From DAONDQ01 sp035402645 (GTDB lineage: Bacteria > Cloacimonadota > Cloacimonadia > Cloacimonadales > DAONDQ01): a stretch of 40,678 nt of DNA. Below the pieces are notes generated by a model. That model was not told the DNA's origin, made no database searches, and saw only the letters and a program-made list of their open reading frames with translations. Within the stretch, counting starts at the first letter, position 1. Each line of letters starts with the position of its first letter. Positions 8,488 through 16,465 of the stretch are shown here, piece after piece. The position numbers and the translations under genes are program-made. Location: positions 1 through 40,678 of the forward strand of contig DAONDQ010000012.1 of the NCBI GenBank assembly GCA_035402645.1, given 5' to 3'.

Positions 8488-9390
8488 CTATTGCTTTTTC
8501 CCAATCGTAGCCGCATAAATCACGAATTCTTCAGCAATATTCAAACCCAAGGCAAGTGCAAACAATTCATCTGAATAAGCACCTATCGCGCATGTTCCCG
8601 CATGGATCGCTTCTCCTGCCAAATACAGATCCTGGCAGACATGCCCTGCATCCAAATGTAGATAACGCCATGTCCTTTCATTGTATCGCCAGCTCATCCG
8701 ATAAGGAACAGCAACCCAGATGAAAGTGACGGCTGATGTCCTGATCATCGGCTGCTCAAAACATGCTTGCGAAATATGTTCGAGCATATCTTCCCGTGTA
8801 TCCAACTGCACCAGTTTATGATGCTCTGCATCGTAAAAATACAGTCCGGTGGGGATTCATTCCACCCGATTGATCATCAGGTATGTTTCCAACGCATGTC
8901 GTGCTCCCGCAGAAGGAACTGTCCGAATGGTGAATGAAGCCTTTGGAGTCTGCTTATAAAGGTGGACACCTTGCGTAGCCCATAACAGGTATGACAGTTC
9001 ATTGATAGTCAGTGGCTTTTCATCATAAACCCGTACGCTTCGTCTTTGCTCCATCATATCCGAAAGTGAAACCGAAGGTTTATCGAGCTCATTCGGCTCC
9101 GGGAGTGAATACTCTGGTCCTTCATGCTTCTTGAAAGCAGGTGGACAGGGCATACCCTTTTCCTGGTCAGATTGGCCCAGGAAAGGATAACGGGTCAGAT
9201 TCATGAATTTCCTGCCAATTCCCTTTGATTGCTCCGAATAATCAGCATGTGTTTTTTCATCAAAATTCCATCGGTTCATGATCTCGTCATATTCTGCATC
9301 CGACAGATCCAAATCCTGCTTGATCTCTGCTTCGCTTTTATCACGGAAAAGCCGGTAAATCACCTGAAAAGCTTTTTCATCGAAGTTCAT
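8488..9390 (-). pseudogene. SagB-type dehydrogenase/nitroreductase interrupted by one in-frame TGA
   Basis: One reading frame runs from ATG 9390 (AGGAGA just upstream) to the stop near 8488, about 300 codons, broken only by a TGA at 8857-8859. Before it: the FMN-binding nitroreductase start MEQRRSVRVYDEKPLT, LSYLLWATQGV, TVPSAGARHALETYLMINRVE. After it, without frame change: IPTGLYFYDAEHHKL, HVCQDLYLAGEAI and the family C-terminus EEFVIYAATIGK. In SagB-like proteins the interrupted position is usually Gly, so a GGA to TGA change explains it. SagB-type enzymes are FMN oxidoreductases, some of which oxidise azolines in peptide maturation; no YcaO partner is seen here. It may be a point-mutated gene, two expressed pieces, or a base-call error. 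Confidence 0.8.
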
Positions 9391-9497
9391 AACTTCTCCT
9401 TTATGTCATTTATTGTTATAATCTTTTATTATGTATCAAATGCCATGACTGAATCTTTTTGTCAATGGATTGAATGATAGAACAGTGCACCCTTACG

Positions 9498-9623
9498 CTT
9501 TCCAATCTCTTTCCAATCTCTTTCCAATCCCTTTCCAATCTGATACCAATCCCATTTCAATCTCTTTGGATTGGAATGGGCTTGGTATTTGATACGTATG
9601 AGATAGGTATCAGCTAAGTATAT
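9498..9623. repeat. 11-bp-phased inverted repeat array, locus 1
   Basis: Six tandem 11-bp units containing CCAATC or a variant start at 9498, 9509, 9520, 9531, 9542 and 9553 (type unit CTTTCCAATCT). After a short centre, units of the opposite polarity start at 9569, 9580, 9591, 9602 and 9613 (GATTGGAATGG, GCTTGGTATTT, GATACGTATGA, GATAGGTATCA, GCTAAGTATAT). The two arms are partly complementary, so strand-folding is possible. Related arrays are at 20416 and 33804. No coding capacity. The rest of the gap 9391-9820 is AT-rich without recognisable genes. Confidence 0.85.
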
Positions 9624-9820
9624 TTCTAGGCATTTGGTGGTGGTGGTTCACAAGAAGTAAAAATGAGGTGAACATGGACGGTGTTTACACCCTAATTTTC
9701 ATTGAGTTACAAATATAAATCTCTAAACTCCAAAATATTATTTTGAATTCATATCATACTGTATATCATAATTTTAGCGACTCGTTTACCTCATTTTTTG
9801 TCCGCAAAATGAAAATTCTT

Positions 9821-9849
9821 TTGACAAGATTACGTAACATTCTTAAATC
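9821..9849 (+). promoter_or_regulatory. Sigma-70-type promoter of the kinase/OmpA operon
   Basis: TTGACA (9821-9826), 17-nt spacer, TAAATC (9844-9849), 31 nt before the ATG at 9881, which has AAGGAG upstream. Confidence 0.6.
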
Positions 9850-9880
9850 TAATCATTAAGGTTGGCTAAGGAGCATCAGG

Positions 9881-11527
9881 ATGCAATTTCTAAATCTGGA
9901 TTCAAGTGAACTGCTGATGCAGCTTCTTGGAATTTGCGTCTTAATTTTGCTTCTGCTGGTTATCGTGATCCTTTACCGGAAGAATGCCCGGAACACTTCA
10001 GACTTGGACCTGCAGGATGCTTTGCGGAACCAGTTGCTGGATGAACTGGGTATCGGTGTACTGAAGATCAGTCCGGAACTAAAGGTCAAATCATGGAATT
10101 CCAATATGATTTCCTGGTTTCCGAACCTGGTCAAGGGTCAGCAGACCTTATCGATGAAGTTGAATCCTGCTGATAAAAACAACAGCATGGATAATTCACC
10201 TTCAGTAGCGGCTGTTCTAGATCATAAAATACACAGTGGATTCTATCGTGTGCAAATGGCGACAGAGACCCGTCATTTCCAGGTTTATGCCATACCGGTC
10301 ATGAATCAGGTGGGGAGAAGTCGTTTTCTGCTCGAGATTTGGCAGGATATAAGTGAAATCCATAAGCTTCGTCAACAGGCGGACCAGTCCAGGAAGATGG
10401 AGATCGTTGGTCAGCTTGCATGCGGAATTGCCCATGATTTCAATAATATTCTCCAAGTGATCAACGGACACACGGAAATGCTGCTTCAATTTCATGAACA
10501 GGATGAAGCGCTTCAGAGAAGCCTGAACATCATTCTTACTTCAGGACAACGGGCATCTGCATTGACACGGCAGTTATTATTGTTCAGCCGGAAACAGGAA
10601 GTGGAAACGAAGGCAATGAACGTGAATATGGTCGTGGAAAACATGCATAAGATGCTATCACGTTTACTGGGTGAGGATATCAGTCTGGAGTTGTTGCTTG
10701 CAGAGAATGCCTGGGCAATTAAAGGGGATGAAACACAGATCGAACAGATGATCATGAATCTGTCGATCAATGCCCGGGATGCCATGCCGAAAGGCGGCAA
10801 AATCAAGATATCCACAACAAATGTAACCGTGAGGGAAGGGGAGTTCCCCAATATTGAGGAAGCATATCCGGGTAATTTCCTGACAATCTCCGTATCCGAT
10901 ACTGGAACGGGAATTTCAGAAGATATCAAAGACCGGATATTCGAACCCTTCTTCACAACAAAAATAAAGGGAGAAGGAACCGGATTAGGGCTGGCAACAG
11001 TGTTTTCGCTGCTTCGGTCCCATGATGGTTTCATACGGCTGGATACCAAGGTTGGCAGGGGAACGACCTTCTACCTGTATTATCCGGCTTTCCAGGAAAA
11101 CCTAATGGATGAATCTCCCGCTCAAGAAAATGAAGAAAAGGTTCTCAGTAATGGGGAACGCATCCTCCTCGTGGAAGATGATGACCAGGTTGGACAGTTT
11201 GCGTGTGAAGCCCTTACACATTACAGATTTCAGGTGTTCAGGGCTGCCAATCTTGAGGAAGCCTGGCTGATGTTGAAGAATGAAGATGCCGGCTTTGACT
11301 TGGTGTTGAGTGATTATATCCTTCCTGACGGTACGGGCGGTGAGTTTTTGAAGGATCTGCAGGAAAGAGGATATCAGATGCCTGTGATCCTAAGTAGCGG
11401 TTATTCCGAAGAACGGACAAAGATATTCAGTTTGGAAAACCAGGATTTTACTTTCCTGGCAAAACCTTACTCGCTGAGTGAGTTGATCGACACCTGCCGT
11501 AAGGTGTTGAACAAGGATGGAGCGTAA
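9881..11527 (+). CDS. Membrane-anchored hybrid histidine kinase (TM-PAS-HisKA-HATPase-REC)
   Basis: 548 aa. One transmembrane helix at residues 14-32, no sizeable periplasmic domain, then a PAS-like region (about 50-160). A HisKA domain follows with GIAHDFNNIL (phospho-acceptor H185), a HATPase with N box (LSINARDAM), G1 (SDTGTGI) and F/G2 boxes (FEPFFTT...GTGLGLA), and a C-terminal receiver (about 426-546) with phospho-acceptor D478 and K528. The HDFNN form of the H-box is typical of NtrB-like hybrid kinases. With no DNA-binding output it should pass phosphate to a separate protein. It starts a probable operon with two OmpA-domain proteins (49-nt and 44-nt gaps), which suggests an envelope-related signal, by inference. 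Confidence 0.92.
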   Translation: MQFLNLDSSELLMQLLGICVLILLLLVIVILYRKNARNTSDLDLQDALRNQLLDELGIGVLKISPELKVKSWNSNMISWFPNLVKGQQTLSMKLNPADKNNSMDNSPSVAAVLDHKIHSGFYRVQMATETRHFQVYAIPVMNQVGRSRFLLEIWQDISEIHKLRQQADQSRKMEIVGQLACGIAHDFNNILQVINGHTEMLLQFHEQDEALQRSLNIILTSGQRASALTRQLLLFSRKQEVETKAMNVNMVVENMHKMLSRLLGEDISLELLLAENAWAIKGDETQIEQMIMNLSINARDAMPKGGKIKISTTNVTVREGEFPNIEEAYPGNFLTISVSDTGTGISEDIKDRIFEPFFTTKIKGEGTGLGLATVFSLLRSHDGFIRLDTKVGRGTTFYLYYPAFQENLMDESPAQENEEKVLSNGERILLVEDDDQVGQFACEALTHYRFQVFRAANLEEAWLMLKNEDAGFDLVLSDYILPDGTGGEFLKDLQERGYQMPVILSSGYSEERTKIFSLENQDFTFLAKPYSLSELIDTCRKVLNKDGA

Positions 11528-11576
11528 TTATCAGAATTTACGTTTGTTGTTGAATCACATTAAGAAAGGGGGAGTC

Positions 11577-12392
11577 ATGAACATCAATACAAAAGTCATA
11601 ATCATGATCGTGCTCCTGAATGCTTTTTGTGCTATGCTCTTATTTGCCGAGAAGAAAGATACGAATTTATCCGATGCCGAGATCATTAAGTTACAGAAAC
11701 AAGAATTATACAGAATAACGGATATCCAGGCAGAAGAATTGTCTGCTATCAAACAGGTGTTGCTGGCAAGGCAAAAAGCATTGCAGGATAAGAATGCCCA
11801 GTTGGAAGCAGAACTGAAACTCAGAAGTTCCAACGTCGGTGCTTCTTCCGAAGAGTACCTGAAACAGATTCGCCTGATGCAGAGACAACTCGATTCGACA
11901 AAGACGGCTCTGCTGAATGCAAAATCCAGGATCGACGAGTACCAGAAACTTCTGAATAATCGCTCGATCGGCACGGAAAATCCGGAAGACCAGGACCATT
12001 TCTCCCAGTTAATACAGGGAGCCAATATTGAGAAGTTCGAAAATAGTGTGATGTTTGCACCCGGGAGCACTACTCTTGACCTGAAATCAAGGAAAGCACT
12101 CCGGGAATTTGCCCAACAAATTGCAAGCATGGGAGATGCATATGTCATCCAAGTCATCGGCAATACGGATAATGTTCCCATCACAGGGGAATTAAAGAAG
12201 AAATACCCGTCGAACTGGGAATTATCCGTCGCAAGGTCTGTTGCCGTTGTGAAGTATCTCGTCGAAACATTGAAATTGAATCCAAAGAATATCATCGTGG
12301 GTGGAAAATCTGAATATAATCCTGTTGTACCGAATTCCACCTCGAAGAATAGATCGGAAAACCGGCGCGTCGATTTGTTATTGTCGCATTAA
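11577..12392 (+). CDS. Periplasmic coiled-coil protein with C-terminal OmpA-like peptidoglycan-binding domain (paralogue 1)
   Basis: 271 aa. A signal peptide (residues 1-24, ending LLFA; no lipobox) is followed by a helical, Gln/Glu/Lys-rich coiled coil (about 30-145) and an OmpA/MotB-type domain (about 155-271) with VMFAPGSTTLDLKSR, VIGNTDNVPI, NWELSVARSVAVVKYL and NRSENRRVDL. This fold binds diaminopimelate of peptidoglycan. The start is at 11577 because AAAGGGGGAG precedes it; the open frame upstream to 11517 overlaps the kinase. The N-terminal segment SDAEIIKLQKQELYRITDIQAE is repeated in the next gene, so the two are tandem paralogues. It probably tethers or senses the cell wall for the kinase; this role is inferred from position. 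Confidence 0.87.
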   Translation: MNINTKVIIMIVLLNAFCAMLLFAEKKDTNLSDAEIIKLQKQELYRITDIQAEELSAIKQVLLARQKALQDKNAQLEAELKLRSSNVGASSEEYLKQIRLMQRQLDSTKTALLNAKSRIDEYQKLLNNRSIGTENPEDQDHFSQLIQGANIEKFENSVMFAPGSTTLDLKSRKALREFAQQIASMGDAYVIQVIGNTDNVPITGELKKKYPSNWELSVARSVAVVKYLVETLKLNPKNIIVGGKSEYNPVVPNSTSKNRSENRRVDLLLSH

Positions 12393-12436
12393 TAATGGAA
12401 CTATACAAATACAAGGATAATGGTCATGGAGGAAAT

Positions 12437-13393
12437 ATGAAGAGAATTCGTTTCAAGAGTGTTTTATTATTTCTCATCATTATCAGCATAGCCAGTCTCT
12501 TGGCAGCAAAAGCACCCAAGGTCAAGGATTCAGATATCATTCAACAGCAGAGAGAAGAAATGAATCGTATGACAGATATGCAGGCGCAGTCTGTGGATAT
12601 GATCAAGAGTATCCTGGTGGAAAGAAGAGATGACCTAAAGCGTAAGATTGGGCTGTTTCGAGAAGATATGGGGCTGAAATATGAGAATGAAATTCTTCCC
12701 GAAGAAGAAAGAATCATGTATTATAAAATGCAGAAGGAACTTGCCAGCAGCAAGATATCCCTGGCAAAGACGAATCAGTTATTAAGTGCTTTCGGTGTAA
12801 ATGATGAACAACCGATCCAAGACAATCCAATCGATACTACCGAATTGAGATCAGTTGCCCAACAATCGACAACTCCAAAGCAGGCTGCCCCTGAAGAAAC
12901 GGTAGTACAAACACCAAAAGCAGAACCAAAGGCTGAAGTGATCTCCGAACCGGAAGTTGTGAAAGTCAATAAGCAGGTTTATACTTCTGATGAGAGTGTA
13001 CCTTCCTTTATCATGACCGGTAATGTGACCAAATTCCATGAAAATGTATTGTTCGCCTCCGGTAGTGTTCAACTGGATCAGGCTGCCAAGAATGTGCTGA
13101 ATTATTTCATTCAGAACTTCGCTGACCTGGATGACGACTACATGGTACAAATCGTAGGTCACACTGATAACCTTCCGATTGGTGGAAATCTGAGGAACAA
13201 ATATCATTCAAATTGGAATCTTTCAGTTGCCCGTTCCATTGTTGTCGCTGAATACCTGACCAAGGTTGGTAAGATCGATCCACGCAGATTGATCGTCAGC
13301 GGACAGGGTGAATATCATCCTGTAGCATCAAATGCAACGGAAGCCGGAAGAAAGCAAAATCGCAGAGTGGAACTGATGACAGGTTCTAAATAA
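12437..13393 (+). CDS. Periplasmic coiled-coil protein with C-terminal OmpA-like domain (paralogue 2)
   Basis: 318 aa. Signal peptide at residues 1-24 (ending SLLAA), then a helical region containing DSDIIQQQREEMNRMTDMQAQ that matches the preceding gene. A Pro/Glu/Ala/Lys-rich linker (about 130-185) is absent from paralogue 1, and an OmpA-like domain fills about 200-318 (VLFASGSVQLDQAAKN, VGHTDNLPIGG, NWNLSVARSIVVAEYL, QNRRVEL). The start at 12437 has GGAGG 5-8 nt upstream; the frame continues up to 12395 without a better site. The linker could span a longer distance from membrane to wall than in paralogue 1. A terminator follows. Confidence 0.87.
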   Translation: MKRIRFKSVLLFLIIISIASLLAAKAPKVKDSDIIQQQREEMNRMTDMQAQSVDMIKSILVERRDDLKRKIGLFREDMGLKYENEILPEEERIMYYKMQKELASSKISLAKTNQLLSAFGVNDEQPIQDNPIDTTELRSVAQQSTTPKQAAPEETVVQTPKAEPKAEVISEPEVVKVNKQVYTSDESVPSFIMTGNVTKFHENVLFASGSVQLDQAAKNVLNYFIQNFADLDDDYMVQIVGHTDNLPIGGNLRNKYHSNWNLSVARSIVVAEYLTKVGKIDPRRLIVSGQGEYHPVASNATEAGRKQNRRVELMTGSK

Positions 13394-13410
13394 AGCTCAC
13401 TTCTCACCCT

Positions 13411-13443
13411 AAAAAGAACCCCGAGTTTCCTCGGGGTTTTTTT
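13411..13443. terminator. Bidirectional terminator between convergent genes
   Basis: The stem ACCCCGAG / CTCGGGGT (13418-13425, 13430-13437), loop TTTC, is flanked by an A-run on the left and a T-run on the right, so it can end both the OmpA operon and the minus-strand DUF1838 gene, whose TAA lies at the edge of the T-run. Confidence 0.88.
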
Positions 13444-14335
13444 ATTTCTTCTCGAGAAGTTTCTTAAAATATGTCCAACTGGTTTCATTGGGTTCCGTGA
13501 ATGTATCAGGTGGATTCTGATATTCAGGATGCTTTGACTTCACATATTCCTTGATCTTGAATGGCAGATCATCAAATCCATGCTCGAGCTTCTTCCCTCT
13601 GCAAACGAACATAAGATTACCAGGAGCATCACCCATCTCCATGAAGGGCATCCAGGGACTGAATCGTGTCCAACTGATATATGCAGGTACAGAGACAGTG
13701 TTCAAATCAAGGAGTTTCCCCTTATCAACAAAAAACTGGAATAGTTCTGCTGCCTGATATTTATCGCTTTGTGAATATTGAGGGTACTTTGCTCGCGGAA
13801 GAGGAGAATCATAGAATGGAAAAATATCCAGGTAGAAAACAACCATGTCACCTAAATCGTCTGAAGGCAGGAATTGCTTGATATATGACTTGTATTCCGG
13901 CGGGAAGGACATATCCTGGTTCACTGGATCATTCCATACGTGAACAACATCGACCGCCTTTCCGTTCAGGGGATTATCCCAGTTTTCAAGAATATCACCA
14001 GTCTTCGGGTTTTCATAAAAAGCAGCTTCTCTTGTGAGTAGTTCATAACCATTTTCAACCTTGTTGAGTTTCCCGATATTGAATCCTTCAAAATTGAAGA
14101 GCATCTGTTTTTCCTGACCGGGAACAAAGCTGTATACCTCTCCACTCCAATAATAGACCACAGGTTTGCCATCCAATGAACCACGTGTTTTCATGAATGC
14201 TGTCAAATACTGGTCCGGGTTGTTTAAATCCAAAGTCGATGGTGTTACTCTCACAGAAATTCCCGCTTCGAGAAAAGTCGCGAAACTCATCAGCAGAAGC
14301 ACGATGATGAAATATTTAATTTTATTAGCCGGCAT
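13442..14335 (-). CDS. Secreted DUF1838 family protein
   Basis: 297 aa. A signal peptide covers about residues 1-24 (ending FLEA). The mature part matches the DUF1838 pattern: LDLNNPDQYLTAFMKTRGSL, VVYYWSGEVYSFVPG, NFEGFNIGKL, AAFYENPKTGDILENWDNP and VDVVHVWNDPVNQ. The family has no known biochemical function; many members carry export signals, as here. It is the last gene of a minus-strand operon, 17 nt after the MFS transporter. A link to what the transporter moves is possible but unproven. Confidence 0.83.
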   Translation of the reverse strand: MPANKIKYFIIVLLLMSFATFLEAGISVRVTPSTLDLNNPDQYLTAFMKTRGSLDGKPVVYYWSGEVYSFVPGQEKQMLFNFEGFNIGKLNKVENGYELLTREAAFYENPKTGDILENWDNPLNGKAVDVVHVWNDPVNQDMSFPPEYKSYIKQFLPSDDLGDMVVFYLDIFPFYDSPLPRAKYPQYSQSDKYQAAELFQFFVDKGKLLDLNTVSVPAYISWTRFSPWMPFMEMGDAPGNLMFVCRGKKLEHGFDDLPFKIKEYVKSKHPEYQNPPDTFTEPNETSWTYFKKLLEKK

Positions 14336-14352
14336 TATAGATATCCTCTCCT

Positions 14353-15585
14353 TTATATCGTATTATGTTCTACGGATCCGATACGGGTAAGGTCTTTCCC
14401 GAATATCTGGAAATACAAGGTTCCCAAGAGACCGAAAATGAAAGCGATCAAAAAGTTCAACTCAGGCTTGATATTCCAGAACCAGGCGCCACCAAAGGCT
14501 GCTACCGAAACAAGTACATCACGAATCAGGTAATAAAGCCCGAACATCCCAGCCTTCTTTCCTTCCGGTGCCAGATCCATGATGAGAGCCTTTCTTGTCG
14601 GTTCACCAAATTCCTTCAAGCCTCGTAAAATAAAAGCAAGCACGAGAATTCCAAAGGTCTTGCTGAATATCATGACGAGCGGAAAGAGAGTAAAATTGAT
14701 GAACGTAATGACAATATACGGCTTTTTGGAGCTCTTATCGGCAAGATAGGCAACCGGGATATAGATCAGCATGGAAGTAACCATCTCCACGGCAGTGAGC
14801 AACCCGAACTGCACGGATGAAATGTGATGCATTTCCATTGCCCATACTACGACGAAAGCATACGGTATTTGTTCACAGAAGCGAATCAGGATGTCTGACA
14901 CAAGGAGATTCCGCAGGTTGGTATCCATATATTTGAATAGCGTCAATGGGCTTTTCTCAGGAGTCTTCTTTTCTTTATCTTCCTGAATAAAATTCTGTTG
15001 AATGAAAATAGAAATGAATCCCATTAGAAAAGCAAAGCAGAACGCAAGTCGAACACCTGTCCTTTCCCCATAGTAATGAATGAGAATCCCACCAATGATT
15101 GGTCCTAACGCCATGGGAATCTTGCGGATGAAGGAATGCATGGAAACACCCATGGTTCGCTTGTTCTTCGGTAAATTGGCGGAGACAAGACTCATGGATG
15201 CAGGTAAAGAGATGGCTGTCCAGGAAAGGAAGAATATAGACCCGATGATCACTGCCTGCCAGTATGGGAAGAGAATGACGATGAGATAGCCGAACATGGC
15301 AATCAGGTTAAAGAATAGTAGAGCTCTTTTATAACCCAGCTTATCAGATAAATATCCACCGGGGAAGGAATAGAGGGCGTTCAGTAGATTGGTGGTCCCA
15401 TTCAGCAAGCCGATGATCCAATTACCTTTGGAACCAATCCCCACGAGTGCAAGAATGTAGATTGGGAGAAACCTCTCTGCCATTCTCTCGCCTAATCCGA
15501 CAAAAATGACCATCAACAGAAGGGCGGCAAGGCTTCGTTTCAAGCCCAGAAAATCAACCAGTTTCCTTGTCTTTTCCTTGATCAT
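14353..15585 (-). CDS. MFS transporter, 12-TM type
   Basis: 410 aa with about 12 hydrophobic segments and the MFS loop 2-3 motif (GGYLSDKLGYKRAL, about residues 76-89) repeated in weaker form in the second half (YIPVAYLADKSSKKPY). AERFLPIYI near helix 1 and LRGLKEFGEPTRKALI in the second half are typical of drug/metabolite-type MFS proteins. The substrate cannot be told. It starts 6 nt after the HD-domain gene with AGGTAGG as ribosome site, so co-translation is likely, and is followed by DUF1838. Confidence 0.85.
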   Translation of the reverse strand: MIKEKTRKLVDFLGLKRSLAALLLMVIFVGLGERMAERFLPIYILALVGIGSKGNWIIGLLNGTTNLLNALYSFPGGYLSDKLGYKRALLFFNLIAMFGYLIVILFPYWQAVIIGSIFFLSWTAISLPASMSLVSANLPKNKRTMGVSMHSFIRKIPMALGPIIGGILIHYYGERTGVRLAFCFAFLMGFISIFIQQNFIQEDKEKKTPEKSPLTLFKYMDTNLRNLLVSDILIRFCEQIPYAFVVVWAMEMHHISSVQFGLLTAVEMVTSMLIYIPVAYLADKSSKKPYIVITFINFTLFPLVMIFSKTFGILVLAFILRGLKEFGEPTRKALIMDLAPEGKKAGMFGLYYLIRDVLVSVAAFGGAWFWNIKPELNFLIAFIFGLLGTLYFQIFGKDLTRIGSVEHNTI

Positions 15586-15591
15586 GCCTAC

Positions 15592-16398
15592 CTACAGATA
15601 ACGCAACACTTCTCTTTCTTCAACCCCTGCATACAGTTCAATATACGGTTTTACAGGACTTGACTTGATCTTTGGAAAGAACACTTCCTCGATCTGGAAG
15701 AAACCGACAGATGCACTCATGACCACTTCAATACGAATTGGCTTCTCATCTCCCTTAGTAATCAGGACCTTGATGATTGCACTGGATGAATAACGATGGA
15801 TATCTCCCACTTTGGGTGTATTCGATAACAGGGAAGGAATCCTTGCCCTGCCCCGCTCCATGTCAGAACCATCACCGATAAGCACAAGACCAGCTTCCAG
15901 CGAGTGAATCGCCCTGGTCGCCATGTGCCCGAAAATACTCTCGAGAATGGTGGAACGAACTGCGATCTTTGTCTGTAGTTCATCCGGTTTATATATCTTA
16001 TCCATGATCTGATTGATATAGGGTTCAGCCAGTTGGATACTGAGCATCTCGTGGCTTTCCCTTGTGATTGTCATGCCCAAGTCATGTAGGAGGGAGCCGA
16101 TGACCACGCAAACCAGGCTATCTTCCACCGTTCCGCTTCCTTCCACTTCCAGGTTGAATTTCACTCCTGCATCGTGCAGTAGATCGAACATCTTGATGCT
16201 GTTGTAGGTTGCTTTTCTCATGTGAACGGGACCGTGGTCATTATAACCCAGTCTCTTAATGGAAACCACATTGGCATATTCCTGCATCAGTTGCAGTTCT
16301 TCGTTGTTGAAAATATATTCTGCCACCTGCTTCGGTTTGCCTGTTAGACGATTGAGAATCTTGGTTTCCAGTTGCTTTTGTTTTACAGATTTATTCAT
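15592..16398 (-). CDS. HD-domain metal-dependent phosphohydrolase (COG3294-like)
   Basis: 268 aa. HD-type metal ligands are visible: H of NDHGPVH (about residue 58), the HD pair in GSLLHDLGM (about 106-107) and H of RESHE. Further conserved stretches are SLEAGLVLIGDGSDMERGRARIP and DIHRYSSSAIIKV, which fit the COG3294 group found in archaea and anaerobic bacteria. The substrate is unknown; a nucleotide phosphate is usual for HD enzymes. The start at 16398 is chosen for AGAGGT 4 nt upstream; the frame reaches 16569 but overlaps the barrel gene. It is the first gene of the HD-MFS-DUF1838 operon with its own promoter. Confidence 0.83.
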   Translation of the reverse strand: MNKSVKQKQLETKILNRLTGKPKQVAEYIFNNEELQLMQEYANVVSIKRLGYNDHGPVHMRKATYNSIKMFDLLHDAGVKFNLEVEGSGTVEDSLVCVVIGSLLHDLGMTITRESHEMLSIQLAEPYINQIMDKIYKPDELQTKIAVRSTILESIFGHMATRAIHSLEAGLVLIGDGSDMERGRARIPSLLSNTPKVGDIHRYSSSAIIKVLITKGDEKPIRIEVVMSASVGFFQIEEVFFPKIKSSPVKPYIELYAGVEEREVLRYL

Positions 16399-16431
16399 TA
16401 GTACCTCTAGTTGAATATAACATAAGAACTT

Positions 16432-16458
16432 ATTATATAAAAACGAGTTTAATGTCAA
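16432..16458 (-). promoter_or_regulatory. Promoter of the HD-MFS-DUF1838 operon
   Basis: On the minus strand TTGACA (16453-16458) is followed after 15 nt by TATAAT (16432-16437), 33 nt before the ATG at 16398; TAATAA at 17-nt spacing is an alternative -10. Confidence 0.5.
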
Positions 16459-16465
16459 GCACCGC

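Noticed and set aside
8857..8859. TGA read as glycine (as in Gracilibacteria) or selenocysteine
   Set aside because: Intact genes in the same window end in TGA (391-393, 5038-5040, 34488-34490, 36428-36430), and the residue replaced is Gly in a site with no redox role; no SECIS-like stem was evident just downstream.
9498..9623. CRISPR array
   Set aside because: Units are 11 bp, contiguous and without spacers; no cas genes nearby.
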